Positions 33,835 to 46,133 of a stretch of DNA of 64,000 nt are shown piece by piece (position 1 is the stretch's first letter; every line of letters starts with the position of its first letter). Below the pieces are notes generated by a model. The model was not told where the DNA came from. It ran no database searches and worked only from the letters and a program-made list of their open reading frames with translations. The DNA is taken from contig NZ_JAHLYT010000019.1 of the NCBI RefSeq assembly GCF_025128095.1, positions 1 through 64,000 of the forward strand, given 5' to 3'. The translations under genes were made by a program, and so were the position numbers. Source of the DNA: Synechococcus sp. CS-1328. GTDB taxonomy: Bacteria > Cyanobacteriota > Cyanobacteriia > PCC-6307 > Cyanobiaceae.

Positions 33835-34182
33835 GTGACATCCGTGCCGCTCGACTCTCCGATGGACAGGCTGTCCCTGCGCGTTCTCTCTTTGCGTGAT
33901 CAGCCTCTGCGAGCTCTGTCTCTGCGGCTTCTGATCCGGGGGCTCGCCCCGGCCGCCGCCCTCGCCCTTATCGGCGCGGGTGCGGGCCAGGCCGGCGTGG
34001 TGTTCCAGAACTGTGTGCAGGATGCCGATGGCGGCATCACCTGCGACACCCGGCCCACGGGCAACACCCTGATGAACGACGAAGCCGCTCGCTTCGGCCT
34101 GTTCGACGAAGCCAGCCCGGGATGGAACGAGTTCGATCCCTACCAGGGGTACGACGACATGTTCGGCGGCAACGAAACCTGA
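33835..34182 (+). CDS. Small secreted protein, unknown function
   Basis: A 115-residue protein (GTG at 33835; Met 33862 is an alternative). It has a leucine-rich N-terminal part and a signal-peptide-like segment (GLAPAAALALIGAGAGQAG). The mature domain of about 60 residues has two Cys (VVFQNCVQDADGGITCDTRP) and a Tyr/Asp-rich end (WNEFDPYQGYDDMFGG). The stretch before the hydrophobic core is built from 15-bp repeats coding LSLRx units (33871-33945), which lengthens the n-region. No family recognised. Confidence 0.6.
   Translation: MTSVPLDSPMDRLSLRVLSLRDQPLRALSLRLLIRGLAPAAALALIGAGAGQAGVVFQNCVQDADGGITCDTRPTGNTLMNDEAARFGLFDEASPGWNEFDPYQGYDDMFGGNET
33871..33945 (+). repeat. 15-bp-period repeat in the signal region of a small secreted protein
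   Basis: Five consecutive 15-bp units (for example CTGTCCCTGCGCGTT and CTGTCTCTGCGGCTT) encode a degenerate LSLRx pentapeptide. Confidence 0.7.
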
Positions 34183-34321
34183 GAGCGGCTCGCTGACAGG
34201 TGCGGCTGATCTTGCTAAAGCAGGCACGGGATCAGCCGCCTGCCCGTTGTGCTCGAACGTTCCAGCGGCAATTACCCCAGCGGAAATGCTTTCAGCGGCG
34301 ACGTCCATTGGAGGGTTCGCC

Positions 34322-34642
34322 ATGAGCAGTGAGCCCGTCGTATTGCGCTGCTGCAGTGCCAGCAGCTGCCGCAGCGCCGGTGGTGAACGGCTGCGCCGGG
34401 CCCTGCTGGCGGCCCGCGTCAACGGCGAAGCCGGTGAGGCCGCCGTGCTGATCCGATCGGTGGGCTGCCTGAAACTCTGTGGCCGCGGGCCGATGGTGGC
34501 GCGCGATGGGCCCTGCGGAACGGAGCTCTACGGCGGGCTTGGCAGCGAGCAGGCCGCCGATCTGCTCGCGGGCCGCCAGGCCCCCTTGGAGCCGCATCGC
34601 ATCGATCTGGATCCACCGTGCTCCCAGCTGCAGGAGCCATGA
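34322..34642 (+). CDS. Free-standing HoxF N-terminal-like [2Fe-2S] ferredoxin domain
   Basis: A 106-residue thioredoxin-fold ferredoxin. Four cysteines lie in [20 protein letters not shown] and [14 protein letters not shown], and the end is [18 protein letters not shown]. The same pattern occurs in the first 100 residues of HoxF in this window ([33 protein letters not shown]), so it is a paralogue of that domain as a separate protein. It would carry one [2Fe-2S] cluster and shuttle electrons. Its stop overlaps the start of the acyl-CoA synthetase gene by ATGA, so the two are co-translated. The function in that operon is unknown. Confidence 0.8.
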   Translation: MSSEPVVLRCCSASSCRSAGGERLRRALLAARVNGEAGEAAVLIRSVGCLKLCGRGPMVARDGPCGTELYGGLGSEQAADLLAGRQAPLEPHRIDLDPPCSQLQEP

Positions 34643-37527
34643 CCGACGCAGCGGGCCGCACCCCTGGCCATGGCCAGGGCAGAAGCACCGACCCCACCTA
34701 CGACATCCTGCGCAGCGAGAGGCAGCCGCTCGGGGCCCTGTTCAGGCCCGGCTGCGTGGCGGTGATCGGTGCCAGCGAGCGGCCCGGCAGCGTGGGGCGC
34801 ACCCTGCTCTGGAACCTGATCCGCTCGCCCTTCGGCGGCACGGTCTATCCGGTCAATCCGCGGCGCCACAGCGTGCTGGGAGTGCGCTGCAGCGCCAGCG
34901 TGGCGGAGATCCCCGAGCCGGTGGATCTGGCCCTGATCGCCACGCCGGCCGCCACCGTGCCCCAGCGGCTGGCCGAGTGCGCCGCCGCTGGGGTGAAGGC
35001 GGTGATTGTGATCTCCGCGGGCTTCCGGGAGGTGGGGCCCGCAGGACTGGCGCTGGAGAACCAGCTGCGCGAGACGCTGCGCGGCTCCGGGTTGCGGCTG
35101 CTCGGCCCCAACTGTCTGGGCCTGATGAACCCCCGCCTCGGGCTCAATGCCACCTTCGCCTCCGGCATGGCGGCGCCGGGCCATGTGGGCTTCCTGAGCC
35201 AGTCCGGGGCAATCTGCACCGCGGTGCTCGACTGGAGCCATCAGCAGGGGGTGGGCTTCAGCGCCTTCGTGTCGATGGGCTCGATGCTGGATGTGGGCTG
35301 GGGCGATCTGATCACCTATCTGGGCGACGATCCCGCCACCCGCAGCATCGTCATCTATATGGAGGCGATCGGCGATGCCCGCGCCTTCCTCTCGGCAGCG
35401 CGCGAGGTGGCGCTGACCAAACCGATCGTGCTGATCAAGGGGGGGCGCAGCGCTGAAGCGGCCCGCGCGGCGGCCTCCCACACCGGTGCCCTGGCGGGCA
35501 GCGACGTGGTGCTGCAGGCGGCGCTACGGCGCTGCGGCGTGCTGCGGGTGGATCGCCTCTCGGACCTGTTCGACCTGGCCGATGTACTGGCCAAGCAGCC
35601 CCGGCGCCCCAGCGGCCCGCGCCTGGCGATCGTCACCAATGCCGGCGGCCCGGGGGTGCTCGCCACCGATGCCCTGGTGCTCAGCGGCGGCCAGCTGGCC
35701 CAGCTCTCGAGCGAGAGCCTCACCGCCCTCGATGCCGTGTTGCCGGCCCAGTGGAGCCATGCCAACCCGATCGACATCCTCGGCGATGCCGATCCGGAGC
35801 GCTACGCCCGCGCCATCGAGATCGCCCTGGCCGATCCCGGCAGCGATGGCCTGCTGGTGATCCTCACGCCCCAGGCGATGACCGATCCCACCACCACGGC
35901 CCAGCGCCTGCGGCAGCTGGCCGAGGCCAGCGGCAAGCCCCTGCTGGCCAGCTGGATGGGGGGCGACGAAGTGGCCAGTGGGGTGGCGATCCTCAATGCC
36001 GCCGGGATCGCCACCAACTCCTATCCCGACGCCGCTGCCCGCCTGTTCATCGCCCTCTGGACCTTCAGCTACAACCTGCGCGGTCTGTACGAGACCCCGG
36101 CCCTGCTGCCTGAGGCCGATGAGGGTGCCGGCGCGAGTGCGCCGGACGACCATGCCGCCGGTCGCCGGGTGCTGGAGCGGGCCCTGGATGAGGGCCGTGA
36201 ACTGCTGAGCGAGTCGGAGGCCAAGCAGGTGCTGGCGAGCTACGGCATTCCGGTGCTGGACACCCGCCTGGCCCGCAGTGCCAGCGAGGCCCGCGCCGCC
36301 GCCGAGGCCATCGGCTACCCCGTGGTGCTGAAACTGAACAGCCGCACCATCACCCACAAGAGCGATGTGGGCGGCGTGTGGCTTGATCTGGCCAGCGCCG
36401 AGGCGGTGGAGGCGGCCTTCACCGCCATGGCCAGCCGGATCCCGGAGCAGTGCGGGCCGGAGGCTTTCGATGGGGTGTCGGTGCAGCCGATGCTGCAGCG
36501 GCAGGGGTCCCTGGAGCTGATCGTGGGCAGCAGCCTCGATCCCCAGTTCGGGCCGGTGATCCTGTTCGGCAGCGGCGGCACCCTGGTGGAGGTGTACCGC
36601 GACAGCGCCGTGGGACTGCCGCCCCTGAACACCACCCTGGCGCGGCGGTTGATGGAGCAGACCCGCGTTTACCGCGCCCTGCAGGGGGTGCGCGGCGGCC
36701 CGCCGGCCGATCTGGAGGAGCTGGAGCGGCTGTTGGTGCGGCTCAGCCAGCTGGTGCTGGAGCAGCCCGCCATCCGCGAGATCGACATCAATCCGCTGCT
36801 GGTGCGGCCCGGCGACCCGGTGCGGCCCCTGGTGGCGGTCGATGCGCGCATCCTGATCCAGCCGGTGGCGGGCGCCACCTGTCCGTTGCCCCGACCGGCC
36901 ATTCGCCCGTACCCCAGCCAGTACGTGCACCACTGGCGACTGCAGGACGGCAGCCGGGTGACCATCCGCCCGATCCGGCCCGAGGACGAACCCTTGCTGG
37001 TGGCCTTCCACCGCACCCTCTCGGAGGAGAGCGTCTACTACCGCTACTTCCACATGATGTCGCTGAGCCACCGCATCACCCACGAGCGGCTGGTGCGCAT
37101 CTGCTTCACCGACTACGAGCGGGAGCTGGCCCTGGTGGTCGACCGGCGCGACCCCGACTCCGGTGAGCACCGGATTCTGGCGGTGGGGCGGCTCAGCCGG
37201 ATGCATGGCTCCAATGATGCCGAGTTCTCGATGCTGATCAGCGACCCGTATCAGCGGCAGGGTCTGGGAACCGAGCTGCTAGCTCAGCTGCTGCGCAGCG
37301 GCCGCGATGAGGGCGTCGACCGGGTGACGGCCGAGATCCTGCACGAGAACGGCGCCATGCAACGGGTGTGCCGCAAGCTCGGGTTCAGCCTGCGCTCCAC
37401 CCCCGAGGTGATGGAGGCCTGGATTGATCTGGCCAGTGCAGCACTTCCCGGTGATGCGGTGCAAGCTGATCAGGTTGGCGCTGGTCAGGTCGGCTCTGAT
37501 CCGCTCGCCAGCAGGGTCTCGACGTGA
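34639..37527 (+). CDS. ADP-forming acyl-CoA synthetase fused to a GNAT acetyltransferase
   Basis: A 962-residue protein. The CoA-binding domain starts [20 protein letters not shown], the CoA-ligase domain has [17 protein letters not shown], and the phosphohistidine motif is [10 protein letters not shown] (near residue 280). An ATP-grasp domain follows ([37 protein letters not shown]). The last 180 residues are a GNAT domain ([20 protein letters not shown]). Such proteins either make acetate and ATP from acetyl-CoA or act as Pat-type lysine acetyltransferases. In Pat the synthetase part is inactive, but here the catalytic His is present. A deacetylase-family gene converges and overlaps by 43 bp. 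Confidence 0.88.
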   Translation: MTDAAGRTPGHGQGRSTDPTYDILRSERQPLGALFRPGCVAVIGASERPGSVGRTLLWNLIRSPFGGTVYPVNPRRHSVLGVRCSASVAEIPEPVDLALIATPAATVPQRLAECAAAGVKAVIVISAGFREVGPAGLALENQLRETLRGSGLRLLGPNCLGLMNPRLGLNATFASGMAAPGHVGFLSQSGAICTAVLDWSHQQGVGFSAFVSMGSMLDVGWGDLITYLGDDPATRSIVIYMEAIGDARAFLSAAREVALTKPIVLIKGGRSAEAARAAASHTGALAGSDVVLQAALRRCGVLRVDRLSDLFDLADVLAKQPRRPSGPRLAIVTNAGGPGVLATDALVLSGGQLAQLSSESLTALDAVLPAQWSHANPIDILGDADPERYARAIEIALADPGSDGLLVILTPQAMTDPTTTAQRLRQLAEASGKPLLASWMGGDEVASGVAILNAAGIATNSYPDAAARLFIALWTFSYNLRGLYETPALLPEADEGAGASAPDDHAAGRRVLERALDEGRELLSESEAKQVLASYGIPVLDTRLARSASEARAAAEAIGYPVVLKLNSRTITHKSDVGGVWLDLASAEAVEAAFTAMASRIPEQCGPEAFDGVSVQPMLQRQGSLELIVGSSLDPQFGPVILFGSGGTLVEVYRDSAVGLPPLNTTLARRLMEQTRVYRALQGVRGGPPADLEELERLLVRLSQLVLEQPAIREIDINPLLVRPGDPVRPLVAVDARILIQPVAGATCPLPRPAIRPYPSQYVHHWRLQDGSRVTIRPIRPEDEPLLVAFHRTLSEESVYYRYFHMMSLSHRITHERLVRICFTDYERELALVVDRRDPDSGEHRILAVGRLSRMHGSNDAEFSMLISDPYQRQGLGTELLAQLLRSGRDEGVDRVTAEILHENGAMQRVCRKLGFSLRSTPEVMEAWIDLASAALPGDAVQADQVGAGQVGSDPLASRVST
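37450..37509 (+). repeat. 15-bp repeat at the acyl-CoA synthetase C-terminus
   Basis: Units such as GCTGATCAGGTTGGC and GCTGGTCAGGTCGGC are tandem copies encoding xDQVG/xGQVG pentapeptides. They extend this gene into the 3' end of the convergent deacetylase gene. Confidence 0.75.
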
Positions 37528-38444
37528 GCGGCGCCACCCCCCGCCAGTCCCTGCAGCGAGTAGCCCCCCTCCAGCACGGACACCAGCCGGCCACCGGCGT
37601 GTTCGCTGGCGATGTCCAGGCAGAGCTGGGTGAGGGCGCCGTAGTCGCTGTCCTCGAGCCGGAAACTGCCCAGAGGATCGTCGCGGTGGCTGTCGAAGCC
37701 GGCCGACACCAGCACCAACTGGGGCTGGAAGCGCTCGGCGGCGGGCCGCAGCGCGGCGCTCAGGGCTGCGAGCACCGCCGGGCCGTCACTGCCGCCGGGC
37801 AGGGGGCAGTTGAGGGTGAAGCCCAGGCCCTGACCCTCCCCCCGTTCCGTGGCGGCGCCACTGCCGGGGTAGTTGCCCCACTCATGCACGCTGGCGAAGA
37901 GCACGCTGGGATCGCGCCAGAAGATCGCCTGGGTGCCGTTGCCGTGGTGCAGGTCCCAGTCGATGATCAGCACCCGCTCCAGGCCGTGCACCACCTGGGC
38001 ATGGCGGGCGCCGAGGGCCACGTTGTTGAAGATGCAGAACCCCATGCCCCGGTCGGCCTCGGCGTGGTGACCGGGCGGGCGCACCAAGGCGAAGGCGTGG
38101 TTCACCTGGCCGCTGAGCACCGCCTCCACCGCTGCCAGGGTGCCGCCGGCCGCCAGCCGGGCCACATCTTCCGACACGTCACAGATGGCGGTGTCGCCGG
38201 TGGAGAGTTCCCTGGCGTCGTAGGCCACATCGCGGCGCACCGTCTCCAGATAGCGGGCCGTGTGGCAACGCTGAAGCTCCAGGTCGGTGGCGGGCCGGGC
38301 GTGGATCAGCTGGCAGCGCTGCCGCAGGCCGCGGCGCTGCAGTTCGGTTTCGATCGCCTCCAGCCGCCGCGGGCTCTCGGGGTGGCTGCTGCCCGTCTCG
38401 TGCAGCCGGAAGGCCGGATCGATCACCAGTCCCGTGGCGCCCAT
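37485..38444 (-). CDS. Histone deacetylase family protein (AcuC/acetylpolyamine amidohydrolase type)
   Basis: A 319-residue zinc-dependent deacetylase. Family motifs are [37 protein letters not shown] (the paired catalytic His), [19 protein letters not shown] (zinc ligands Asp and His), [15 protein letters not shown] and [13 protein letters not shown] start at Met 38444 because the preceding residues are not family-like. Bacterial members deacetylate acetyl-lysine proteins (AcuC) or polyamines. Its convergence with a GNAT-bearing acyl-CoA synthetase suggests a protein acetylation/deacetylation pair (inference). Confidence 0.9.
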   Translation of the reverse strand: MGATGLVIDPAFRLHETGSSHPESPRRLEAIETELQRRGLRQRCQLIHARPATDLELQRCHTARYLETVRRDVAYDARELSTGDTAICDVSEDVARLAAGGTLAAVEAVLSGQVNHAFALVRPPGHHAEADRGMGFCIFNNVALGARHAQVVHGLERVLIIDWDLHHGNGTQAIFWRDPSVLFASVHEWGNYPGSGAATERGEGQGLGFTLNCPLPGGSDGPAVLAALSAALRPAAERFQPQLVLVSAGFDSHRDDPLGSFRLEDSDYGALTQLCLDIASEHAGGRLVSVLEGGYSLQGLAGGGAAHVETLLASGSEPT

Positions 38445-38541
38445 CGCTGACGGCCTCCAGGCCACACTCTCACCAGATTCGCTGACAGCCACGCCGGTGC
38501 TGGCTAGGCAGGTGTGAAGACCGCGCCTGTCGCGTCAGCCC

Positions 38542-39146
38542 ATGATCGCGCCGCTCTCCGCGCCACCATCAGCGCCCTCCCGGGCGGATCTGCCCCCCGA
38601 GGCTGATCTGCCTGCCGAGGCGGTGGAGCGCACCTCGCGGCTGATTCGTCAGCACGGCAGCCGCTCCGATGCCCTGATCGAGGTGCTGCACCAGGTGCAG
38701 GAGCTCTACGGCTATCTGCCGCCCGGGGCCCTGGCCCAGGTGGCGCGGGAGCTGAAGCTGCCCCTGGCACAGGTGTTTGGGGTGGCGAGTTTTTACCACC
38801 TGTTCCGACTCGGGGCCCCCACCGCGCACCGCTGCGCCGTGTGCCTGGGCACCGCCTGCTTCGTCAAGGGAGGTGGCGAGCTGGCGGCACGGCTGGAGCG
38901 GCGGCTGGGGCTGCGGCTCGATGACGCTGCCGGCAACGGCACCTGGGCCCTGGAACATGTCAGCTGCCTGGGGGCCTGTGGCCAGGCGCCGGTGCTGGTG
39001 GTGGACGGCCACCTGGAGCCCCGCCTGCCGGTGGACGATCCGGCGGCCCTGGATGCACTCCTGGGCGCCCTGGGGCTTTCTGCAAACGACGCTTCCGACG
39101 CCGGCACCGACGCCAGGGCAGATGGCAGTGGAACCGGAGCACGCTG

Positions 39147-39147
<1 letters not shown>
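38542..39147 (+). CDS. hoxE: Bidirectional [NiFe] hydrogenase diaphorase subunit HoxE
   Basis: A 201-residue NuoE-like subunit. The thioredoxin-like fold carries a [2Fe-2S] cluster with Cys in CAVCLGTACFVKGG and HVSCLGACGQAPVLVVD. The preceding helices (LIEVLHQVQELYGYLPPGAL, VFGVASFYHLFRLG) are typical. It is the first gene of the hydrogenase operon and overlaps hoxF by 1 nt (TGATG). The promoter would lie in the roughly 100 bp between this gene and the divergent deacetylase gene. Confidence 0.95.
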
Positions 39148-41511
<2,364 letters not shown>

Positions 41512-41515
<4 letters not shown>

Positions 41516-42081
41516 CCGCCCCCAAGTTGCGATTCGCCACCGTGTGGCTGGCCGGCTGCAGCGGCTGTCACATGTCGTTCCTCGATCTTGACGAGTGGCT
41601 GTTCGAGCTCGCCAAGCACGTGGATATCGTGTTCTCGCCGGTGGCCAGCGACATCAAGACCTATCCCGAGCAGGTGGATGTCTGTCTGGTGGAGGGTGCC
41701 GTGGCAAATGCCGACAATCTGGACCTGGCCCTGCAGCTGCGCCAGCGCACCCGGCTGGTGATCTCCTTCGGCGACTGCGCGGTGACCGGCAACGTGCCGG
41801 CGCTGCGCAACCTCTGGGCCGAGGTGGATGGTGGTAGCCGCCAGAGCGTGCTGGATCGCGGTTACCTGGAGCTGGCCGACCGGGGAGCCCAGCATCCCCA
41901 CGCGCCCGGCATCGTGCCGGAGCTGCTGGAGCGGGTGCTACCGCTGCACGAGGTGATCCCGGTGGATCTTTTCCTGCCCGGCTGCCCGCCGTCTGCCGAG
42001 CGGATCCGCGCCTGTCTCGAGCCGCTGCTGCGGGGGGAACGCCCAGAGCTGACGGGGCCCGACCTGCTGCGGTTCGGCTGA
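41512..42081 (+). CDS. hoxY: Hydrogenase small subunit HoxY
   Basis: A 189-residue small subunit with one proximal [4Fe-4S] cluster. Its Cys ligands lie in [27 protein letters not shown] and [12 protein letters not shown]. There is no twin-arginine signal, as expected for the cytoplasmic bidirectional enzyme. The ATG overlaps the hoxU stop; hoxH starts 9 bp after its stop. Confidence 0.95.
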
Positions 42082-42090
42082 GGAGATCGC

Positions 42091-43551
42091 ATGACCCGCA
42101 CGATCACGATTGACCCCGTCACCCGCATCGAGGGTCACGCCAAGATCACCCTTCACCTCGACGACGACGGACGCATCGCCGATGCCCGTTTCCACGTGGT
42201 GGAATACCGCGGCTTCGAGACCTTCTGCGAGGGCCGGCCCTTCACCGAGATGGCCGGCATCACGGCGCGGATCTGCGGCATCTGCCCGGTGAGCCACCTG
42301 CTGGCTGCTGCCAAGACCGGCGACAAGCTGCTGGCGGTTCAGCCTCCTCCGGCGGCGCGCAAGCTGCGGCGGATGCTCAACCTCGCCCAGATCTGTCAGA
42401 GCCACGCGCTCTCCTTTTTCCACCTCAGCAGTCCTGATTTCCTGCTCGGCTGGGAGAGCGATCCGGCCCAACGCAACGTGTTCGGCCTGATGGCGGCCGA
42501 TCCCGAGCTGGCCCGTGCCGGCATCCGCCTGCGCCAGTTCGGCCAGCAGGTGCTGGAGCTGCTGGGCGGCCGCAAGATCCACTCTGCCTGGGCTGTGCCC
42601 GGCGGTGTGCGCACGCCCCTGAGCGCCGAGGCGCGGCAGTGGATCCTGGAGCGACTGCCGGAGGCCAGGGCCACCGTGGCCCTGGCCCTGGAGCTCTATA
42701 AAAAGCTGCTGGATGGGCCGTTGCAGCACGAGCAGCGCTGCTTCGGCGACTTCCCCTCCCTGTTCATGGGCCTGGTGGGGCCGGGCGGCCGTTGGGAGTG
42801 CATCGACGGCCTGATCCGCTTCATCGACAGCGACGGCCTGATCGTGGCCGACGATCTCTCGGAAGACGACTACGCCTCGTTTCTGGGCGAGGCGGTGGAG
42901 AGCTGGAGCTACCTGAAATTTCCTTATTACAAGCCGCGGGGCTATCCCGATGGCCTCTATCGGGTGGGCCCCCTGGCACGGCTGAACGTGTGTGAAGCGA
43001 TCGGCACCCCCTGGGCCGATGCCGAGCTGGCCGAGTTCCGCCAGCGCAGTGGCACGGCGGCAAGCGGCGGTCGCGTCGTCACCTCCTCCTTTGCCTACCA
43101 CCACGCCCGGCTGGTGGAGATCGTCGCCTGCCTGGAGGGGATCGAGCAGCTGGTGGCCGACGACAGCCTCATGGAGGGCCGCATCCGCGCCCGTGCCTCC
43201 CTCAACGCCCACGAGGCGGTGGGGGTGAGCGAGGCACCGCGCGGCACCCTGTTTCACCACTACAAGGTGGACGATGACGGCCTGATCACCCGGGTGAACC
43301 TGATCATCGCCACCGGCCAGAACAACCTGGCCATGAACCGCACTGTGGTCCAGATCGCCCGGGAGTTCATCTCCGAGCCGGTGGCCGCCGAGGCCGAGAT
43401 CCCCGAGCCCCTGCTCAACCGGGTCGAAGCCGGCATTCGTTGTTTTGATCCCTGTCTCTCCTGCTCCACCCACGCGGCAGGACAGATGCCCCTGCGGATC
43501 GAGCTGCGCTCCGCCGATGGAGCGCTGCTGGCGGCGCGGCAACGGCAGTGA
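42091..43551 (+). CDS. hoxH: Hydrogenase large (NiFe) subunit HoxH
   Basis: A 486-residue large subunit. The Ni-Fe centre is bound by two CxxC motifs: [14 protein letters not shown] near the N-terminus and [15 protein letters not shown] near the C-terminus. The early [19 protein letters not shown] and [13 protein letters not shown] are also typical. About 25 residues follow DPCxxCxxH (ending ALLAARQRQ); this is the extension removed by the HoxW protease after Ni insertion. It reversibly oxidises H2 with NAD(P) through HoxEFU. Confidence 0.96.
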   Translation: MTRTITIDPVTRIEGHAKITLHLDDDGRIADARFHVVEYRGFETFCEGRPFTEMAGITARICGICPVSHLLAAAKTGDKLLAVQPPPAARKLRRMLNLAQICQSHALSFFHLSSPDFLLGWESDPAQRNVFGLMAADPELARAGIRLRQFGQQVLELLGGRKIHSAWAVPGGVRTPLSAEARQWILERLPEARATVALALELYKKLLDGPLQHEQRCFGDFPSLFMGLVGPGGRWECIDGLIRFIDSDGLIVADDLSEDDYASFLGEAVESWSYLKFPYYKPRGYPDGLYRVGPLARLNVCEAIGTPWADAELAEFRQRSGTAASGGRVVTSSFAYHHARLVEIVACLEGIEQLVADDSLMEGRIRARASLNAHEAVGVSEAPRGTLFHHYKVDDDGLITRVNLIIATGQNNLAMNRTVVQIAREFISEPVAAEAEIPEPLLNRVEAGIRCFDPCLSCSTHAAGQMPLRIELRSADGALLAARQRQ

Positions 43552-43573
43552 TGGCGGCTCGCCGGCGGCGCTG

Positions 43574-44170
43574 ATGGCAGCGGAGTCCACGGTTCTGGTG
43601 ATCGGCATCGGCAACCTCCTCCGCCAGGACGATGGGGTGGGCCGGTGGCTTGTGGAGGACCTGGCGCAGGAGAAGCGGGCACAGGAGAAGCGGGCGCAGG
43701 AGTCACCTGCGCGGGAGTCACTGGCGCAGCAGGACTGGAGCCGACGTATGCCCGAGCTGCAGCTGCGTCCTTGCCACCAGTTGCTGCCGGAACTGGCAGA
43801 GGATCTGGCCCGCAGCGAGCGGGTGCTGTTCGTGGATGCCTGGCTCGCTGGCGCCGGCGATCCAGGATCTGATCAGCCTCGGCTGGAGCGGTTGGACTCC
43901 GCTTCGCGCCAAGGGGAGCCCGGCCCTGAGGGCGACGCGGATGACAGCGTGGAGGGCGGTCTGGGTGCGCATCGCTGCGGCCCCGAGCAGCTGCTTCAGC
44001 TCTGTGCCTGGGCCTACGGCCACAGACCGGCGGCCTGGGTGCTGCTGGTGCCGGGCGAGCACTTCGGCCATGGCACCCACTGGTCGCCGCGTCTGCAACG
44101 CCAGTTGCCCGAGGCCCGTGCCTTGCTGCGGCGCTGGTTGGCCGGGCCGGAGGACGCATGCACGAACTGA
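43574..44170 (+). CDS. hoxW: Hydrogenase maturation endopeptidase HoxW
   Basis: A 198-residue protease that cuts the HoxH C-terminus. The signature is VLVIGIGNLLRQDDGVGRWL, then RVLFVDAWLAGAG and WVLLVPGEHFGHGTHWSP, with the Asp and His that bind nickel in related proteases. Right after the first helix a low-complexity insert built from five 15-bp units (43655-43729) adds roughly 25 residues (AQEKRAQEKRAQE). It overlaps hypA by 13 nt. Confidence 0.88.
   Translation: MAAESTVLVIGIGNLLRQDDGVGRWLVEDLAQEKRAQEKRAQESPARESLAQQDWSRRMPELQLRPCHQLLPELAEDLARSERVLFVDAWLAGAGDPGSDQPRLERLDSASRQGEPGPEGDADDSVEGGLGAHRCGPEQLLQLCAWAYGHRPAAWVLLVPGEHFGHGTHWSPRLQRQLPEARALLRRWLAGPEDACTN
43655..43729 (+). repeat. 15-bp tandem repeat inside hoxW, five units
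   Basis: Units such as GAGAAGCGGGCACAG, GAGAAGCGGGCGCAG and GAGTCACTGGCGCAG run head to tail and keep the frame. They form a charged insert not found in typical hydrogenase proteases. Confidence 0.85.
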
Positions 44171-44520
44171 GCCTGCTGGAGCAGCTGCGGGATCTGGCGG
44201 TGGAGCAGGCCCTGGCCCACGGCGGCGGTCGCATCGTGGCAATCACGCTGCGGATCGGCAGCCTTGCCGGCGTGGAGGCCGAGGCCCTCCACTTCGCCCA
44301 TGCCGTGGTGATGGCGGGCAGCCTGGCGGAGGGCTCCACGCTGCAGATCGAGGCCGTGGCCGCCAGCTGGTTCTGTCAGATCTGCGATCAGGAGTTCAGC
44401 GGCAACGGTGGCGACCCCACCTGCCCCAGTTGCGGCGCCATCAGCCGGCAGCTGCGGCATGGACGGGAGCTGGAGCTGATCTCACTGGAACTGGCGACGG
44501 AACCCCTTCGTGATCCCTGA
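44158..44520 (+). CDS. hypA: Hydrogenase nickel incorporation protein HypA
   Basis: A 120-residue nickel chaperone. The N-terminal MHELSLLEQL contains the nickel-binding His2, and the zinc site uses two CxxC motifs (FCQICDQEF and PTCPSCGAI). The last gene of the hox cluster, it overlaps hoxW by 13 nt. The other hyp genes (hypBCDEF) are not in this window and must be elsewhere. Confidence 0.93.
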   Translation: MHELSLLEQLRDLAVEQALAHGGGRIVAITLRIGSLAGVEAEALHFAHAVVMAGSLAEGSTLQIEAVAASWFCQICDQEFSGNGGDPTCPSCGAISRQLRHGRELELISLELATEPLRDP

Positions 44521-44532
44521 CGCCACTCAGGG
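44515..44532. terminator. Hairpin at the hypA 3' end
   Basis: CCCTGA and TCAGGG form a perfect 6-bp stem with a 6-nt loop, including the hypA stop codon, between converging genes. There is no T-run, so this is only a candidate end of the hox transcript. Confidence 0.35.
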
Positions 44533-44539
44533 CCAGACC

Positions 44540-45064
44540 TCAGAGCCACTGCATGCCGGGAGTTTCCAGCAGCTCCTGAGACGGCCAGGCTCCCAGCCAA
44601 TGGAAGCGGCTCGCCAGGATGCCGCGCAGGCCGGAGTGCTGGCGCAGCTCCTGCTCCGCCGCCCATTCGCATTCCTGCACGTCAGTTTCGGCCAGGCCCA
44701 GCGCCTCCACCAACCGCCGGTACGCCACCTTCTCCATCGGATTGATGCTGGAGGCATCGCCAGGGCTGGTGCTGACCCGGATCATCATGAACGCCAGTTT
44801 GAGGGCCAGCTGGCGATCCTCTGCGGTCTGCAGGCGTTGCACCAGCTCCTCCATCCCCTCCATCTGCATGGCCTCATCGGCCAAGGCAGCCGCGGCATCG
44901 GCGGCGTGGAGCGGATCCACCTCAGGCAGGAAGTAGGTCGCCACCAGCCGCTGCAGCAGTTGCTTCTCCTCGGCAGCGAAATCCCCATCCGACCAGGCCA
45001 CGCAACAGAGGATCCGCAGCAGATCGCGGTCGGCTTCGGGCAGGAGTTGTGAGGGGGTCTGCAT
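44540..45064 (-). CDS. TerB-family protein
   Basis: A 174-residue helical protein resembling the TerB/TerB-like fold. Segments include LLRILCCVAWSDGDFAAEEK, where Asp-rich WSDGDFAAEE is the typical metal-binding turn, and LVATYFLPEV, AFMMIRVSTSPGDASSINPM and EKVAYRRLVEALGL. Members occur in stress-response and membrane-linked systems; the precise role is unknown. I start at Met 45064 (MQTPSQLLPEADRDLL). It converges with hypA. Confidence 0.7.
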   Translation of the reverse strand: MQTPSQLLPEADRDLLRILCCVAWSDGDFAAEEKQLLQRLVATYFLPEVDPLHAADAAAALADEAMQMEGMEELVQRLQTAEDRQLALKLAFMMIRVSTSPGDASSINPMEKVAYRRLVEALGLAETDVQECEWAAEQELRQHSGLRGILASRFHWLGAWPSQELLETPGMQWL

Positions 45065-45227
45065 GGCCGGCGCGGCAGGAATGGATGGCGTCATTGTGAA
45101 CGCTCCGAATTCGAGGGCTATCGCGTCATCGAACCAGCCGGCAGCGCTGGCCGGGTTGCGCAGCCTCTGCAGAATGTCTGGCGTATCGGGCCAGGATCAG
45201 ACTGCTCCAATCCGATGTCCGTTCCTC

Positions 45228-45494
45228 GTGTTTGCGATCGTCTCCATTCTGTTCGGAGGTTTTCTGGGCGGTCTGCTCGGCTTTGGCCTCGGTCGTGGCG
45301 TGCCTGCCCTGGTGCAGGGCGGTGGCCGGCTGGCCCGCCGCCAGAACCAACTCGGCATGGGCCTGTTGCTGATGGTGCCGTGGCTGGTGGGGGCGCTGTT
45401 GCTGCTCAAGGCGCTCACCGCCCCGGGCTTGCTGGTGCTGGCAGGGGGCTACTGGCTCGGCATGGTCGTGGGACGGCGGCAGCTGGGGCTCTGA
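45228..45494 (+). CDS. Small membrane protein with Gly-rich helices
   Basis: From GTG 45228 the protein has 88 residues. A Gly-rich first helix (VSILFGGFLGGLLGFGLGRG), a polar loop, and two more hydrophobic segments (MGLLLMVPWLVGALLLL and LLVLAGGYWLGMVVG) predict three transmembrane spans. No family is recognised. It is divergent from the TerB-like gene. Confidence 0.6.
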   Translation: MFAIVSILFGGFLGGLLGFGLGRGVPALVQGGGRLARRQNQLGMGLLLMVPWLVGALLLLKALTAPGLLVLAGGYWLGMVVGRRQLGL

Positions 45495-45553
45495 ACCGGC
45501 GACAGATCCGGTAGGAGATCCGGTGATCCGTGCCGGCCATCCGATCCGGCCAA

Positions 45554-46132
45554 TCAGATTCGCAGCAGAAAACCATCGCGGCGGTGGAAATCGGCTTCGG
45601 GGCCAGGGTGGGCCAGGGCCCAGGTGCTGAGGGCTCCGCCGCGGTGCTCGATCACGGCGCTGATGCCGACCTGCAAGGCAGCGGCCGCCGCCAGGGGTGG
45701 TGGCAGGGGACAGGGGAGCGCGAGTTCCAGCTGCTGGGGGCGTTGCTGGCAGAGAAAGGGCAGCGCCGTGACGCTGGCTTCGGGGGTGAGGCCGAGGCGA
45801 TAGCCCTCCAGGCGATAGACGTTCCAATCGCCGGATGGGGAGAGGTTGATCTCCCAGTAGGGATCGTCCCCTTCCACCGCCAGGAAGGCCTCCAGGCAGG
45901 TGTGCATCCAGAGGTCATCGCAGCGCTGGGGCTGTTGTGCCGGTGGAGGCAGCAGCAGCTCGGCCAGAGGGGCCTGCAGGCAGTAGTGGATCCGCAGCTC
46001 GGGGCCCAGACGCTGGATCCAGCCCGTCAGGGAGAGCCCAGCCACGAATAGGTCGGGCGTGGCAGTGTCGCTCTGGAACGGCACCAGGGTGAAGCGCTGG
46101 GCCTCGGGCGGCGGCTGGTGTCCCGTCCCCAT
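45554..46132 (-). CDS. DOMON-like domain protein
   Basis: A 192-residue protein with the cyanobacterial DOMON-like fold (DDLWMHTCLEAFLAVEGDDP, YWEINLSPSGDWNVYRLEGY). The DOMON superfamily binds sugars or heme, but the cyanobacterial branch has no settled role. The start Met directly follows the stop of the APH-family gene, so the two are an operon. A sugar-kinase-like neighbour makes a carbohydrate ligand plausible (inference). Confidence 0.75.
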   Translation of the reverse strand: MGTGHQPPPEAQRFTLVPFQSDTATPDLFVAGLSLTGWIQRLGPELRIHYCLQAPLAELLLPPPAQQPQRCDDLWMHTCLEAFLAVEGDDPYWEINLSPSGDWNVYRLEGYRLGLTPEASVTALPFLCQQRPQQLELALPCPLPPPLAAAAALQVGISAVIEHRGGALSTWALAHPGPEADFHRRDGFLLRI

Positions 46133-46133
46133 C

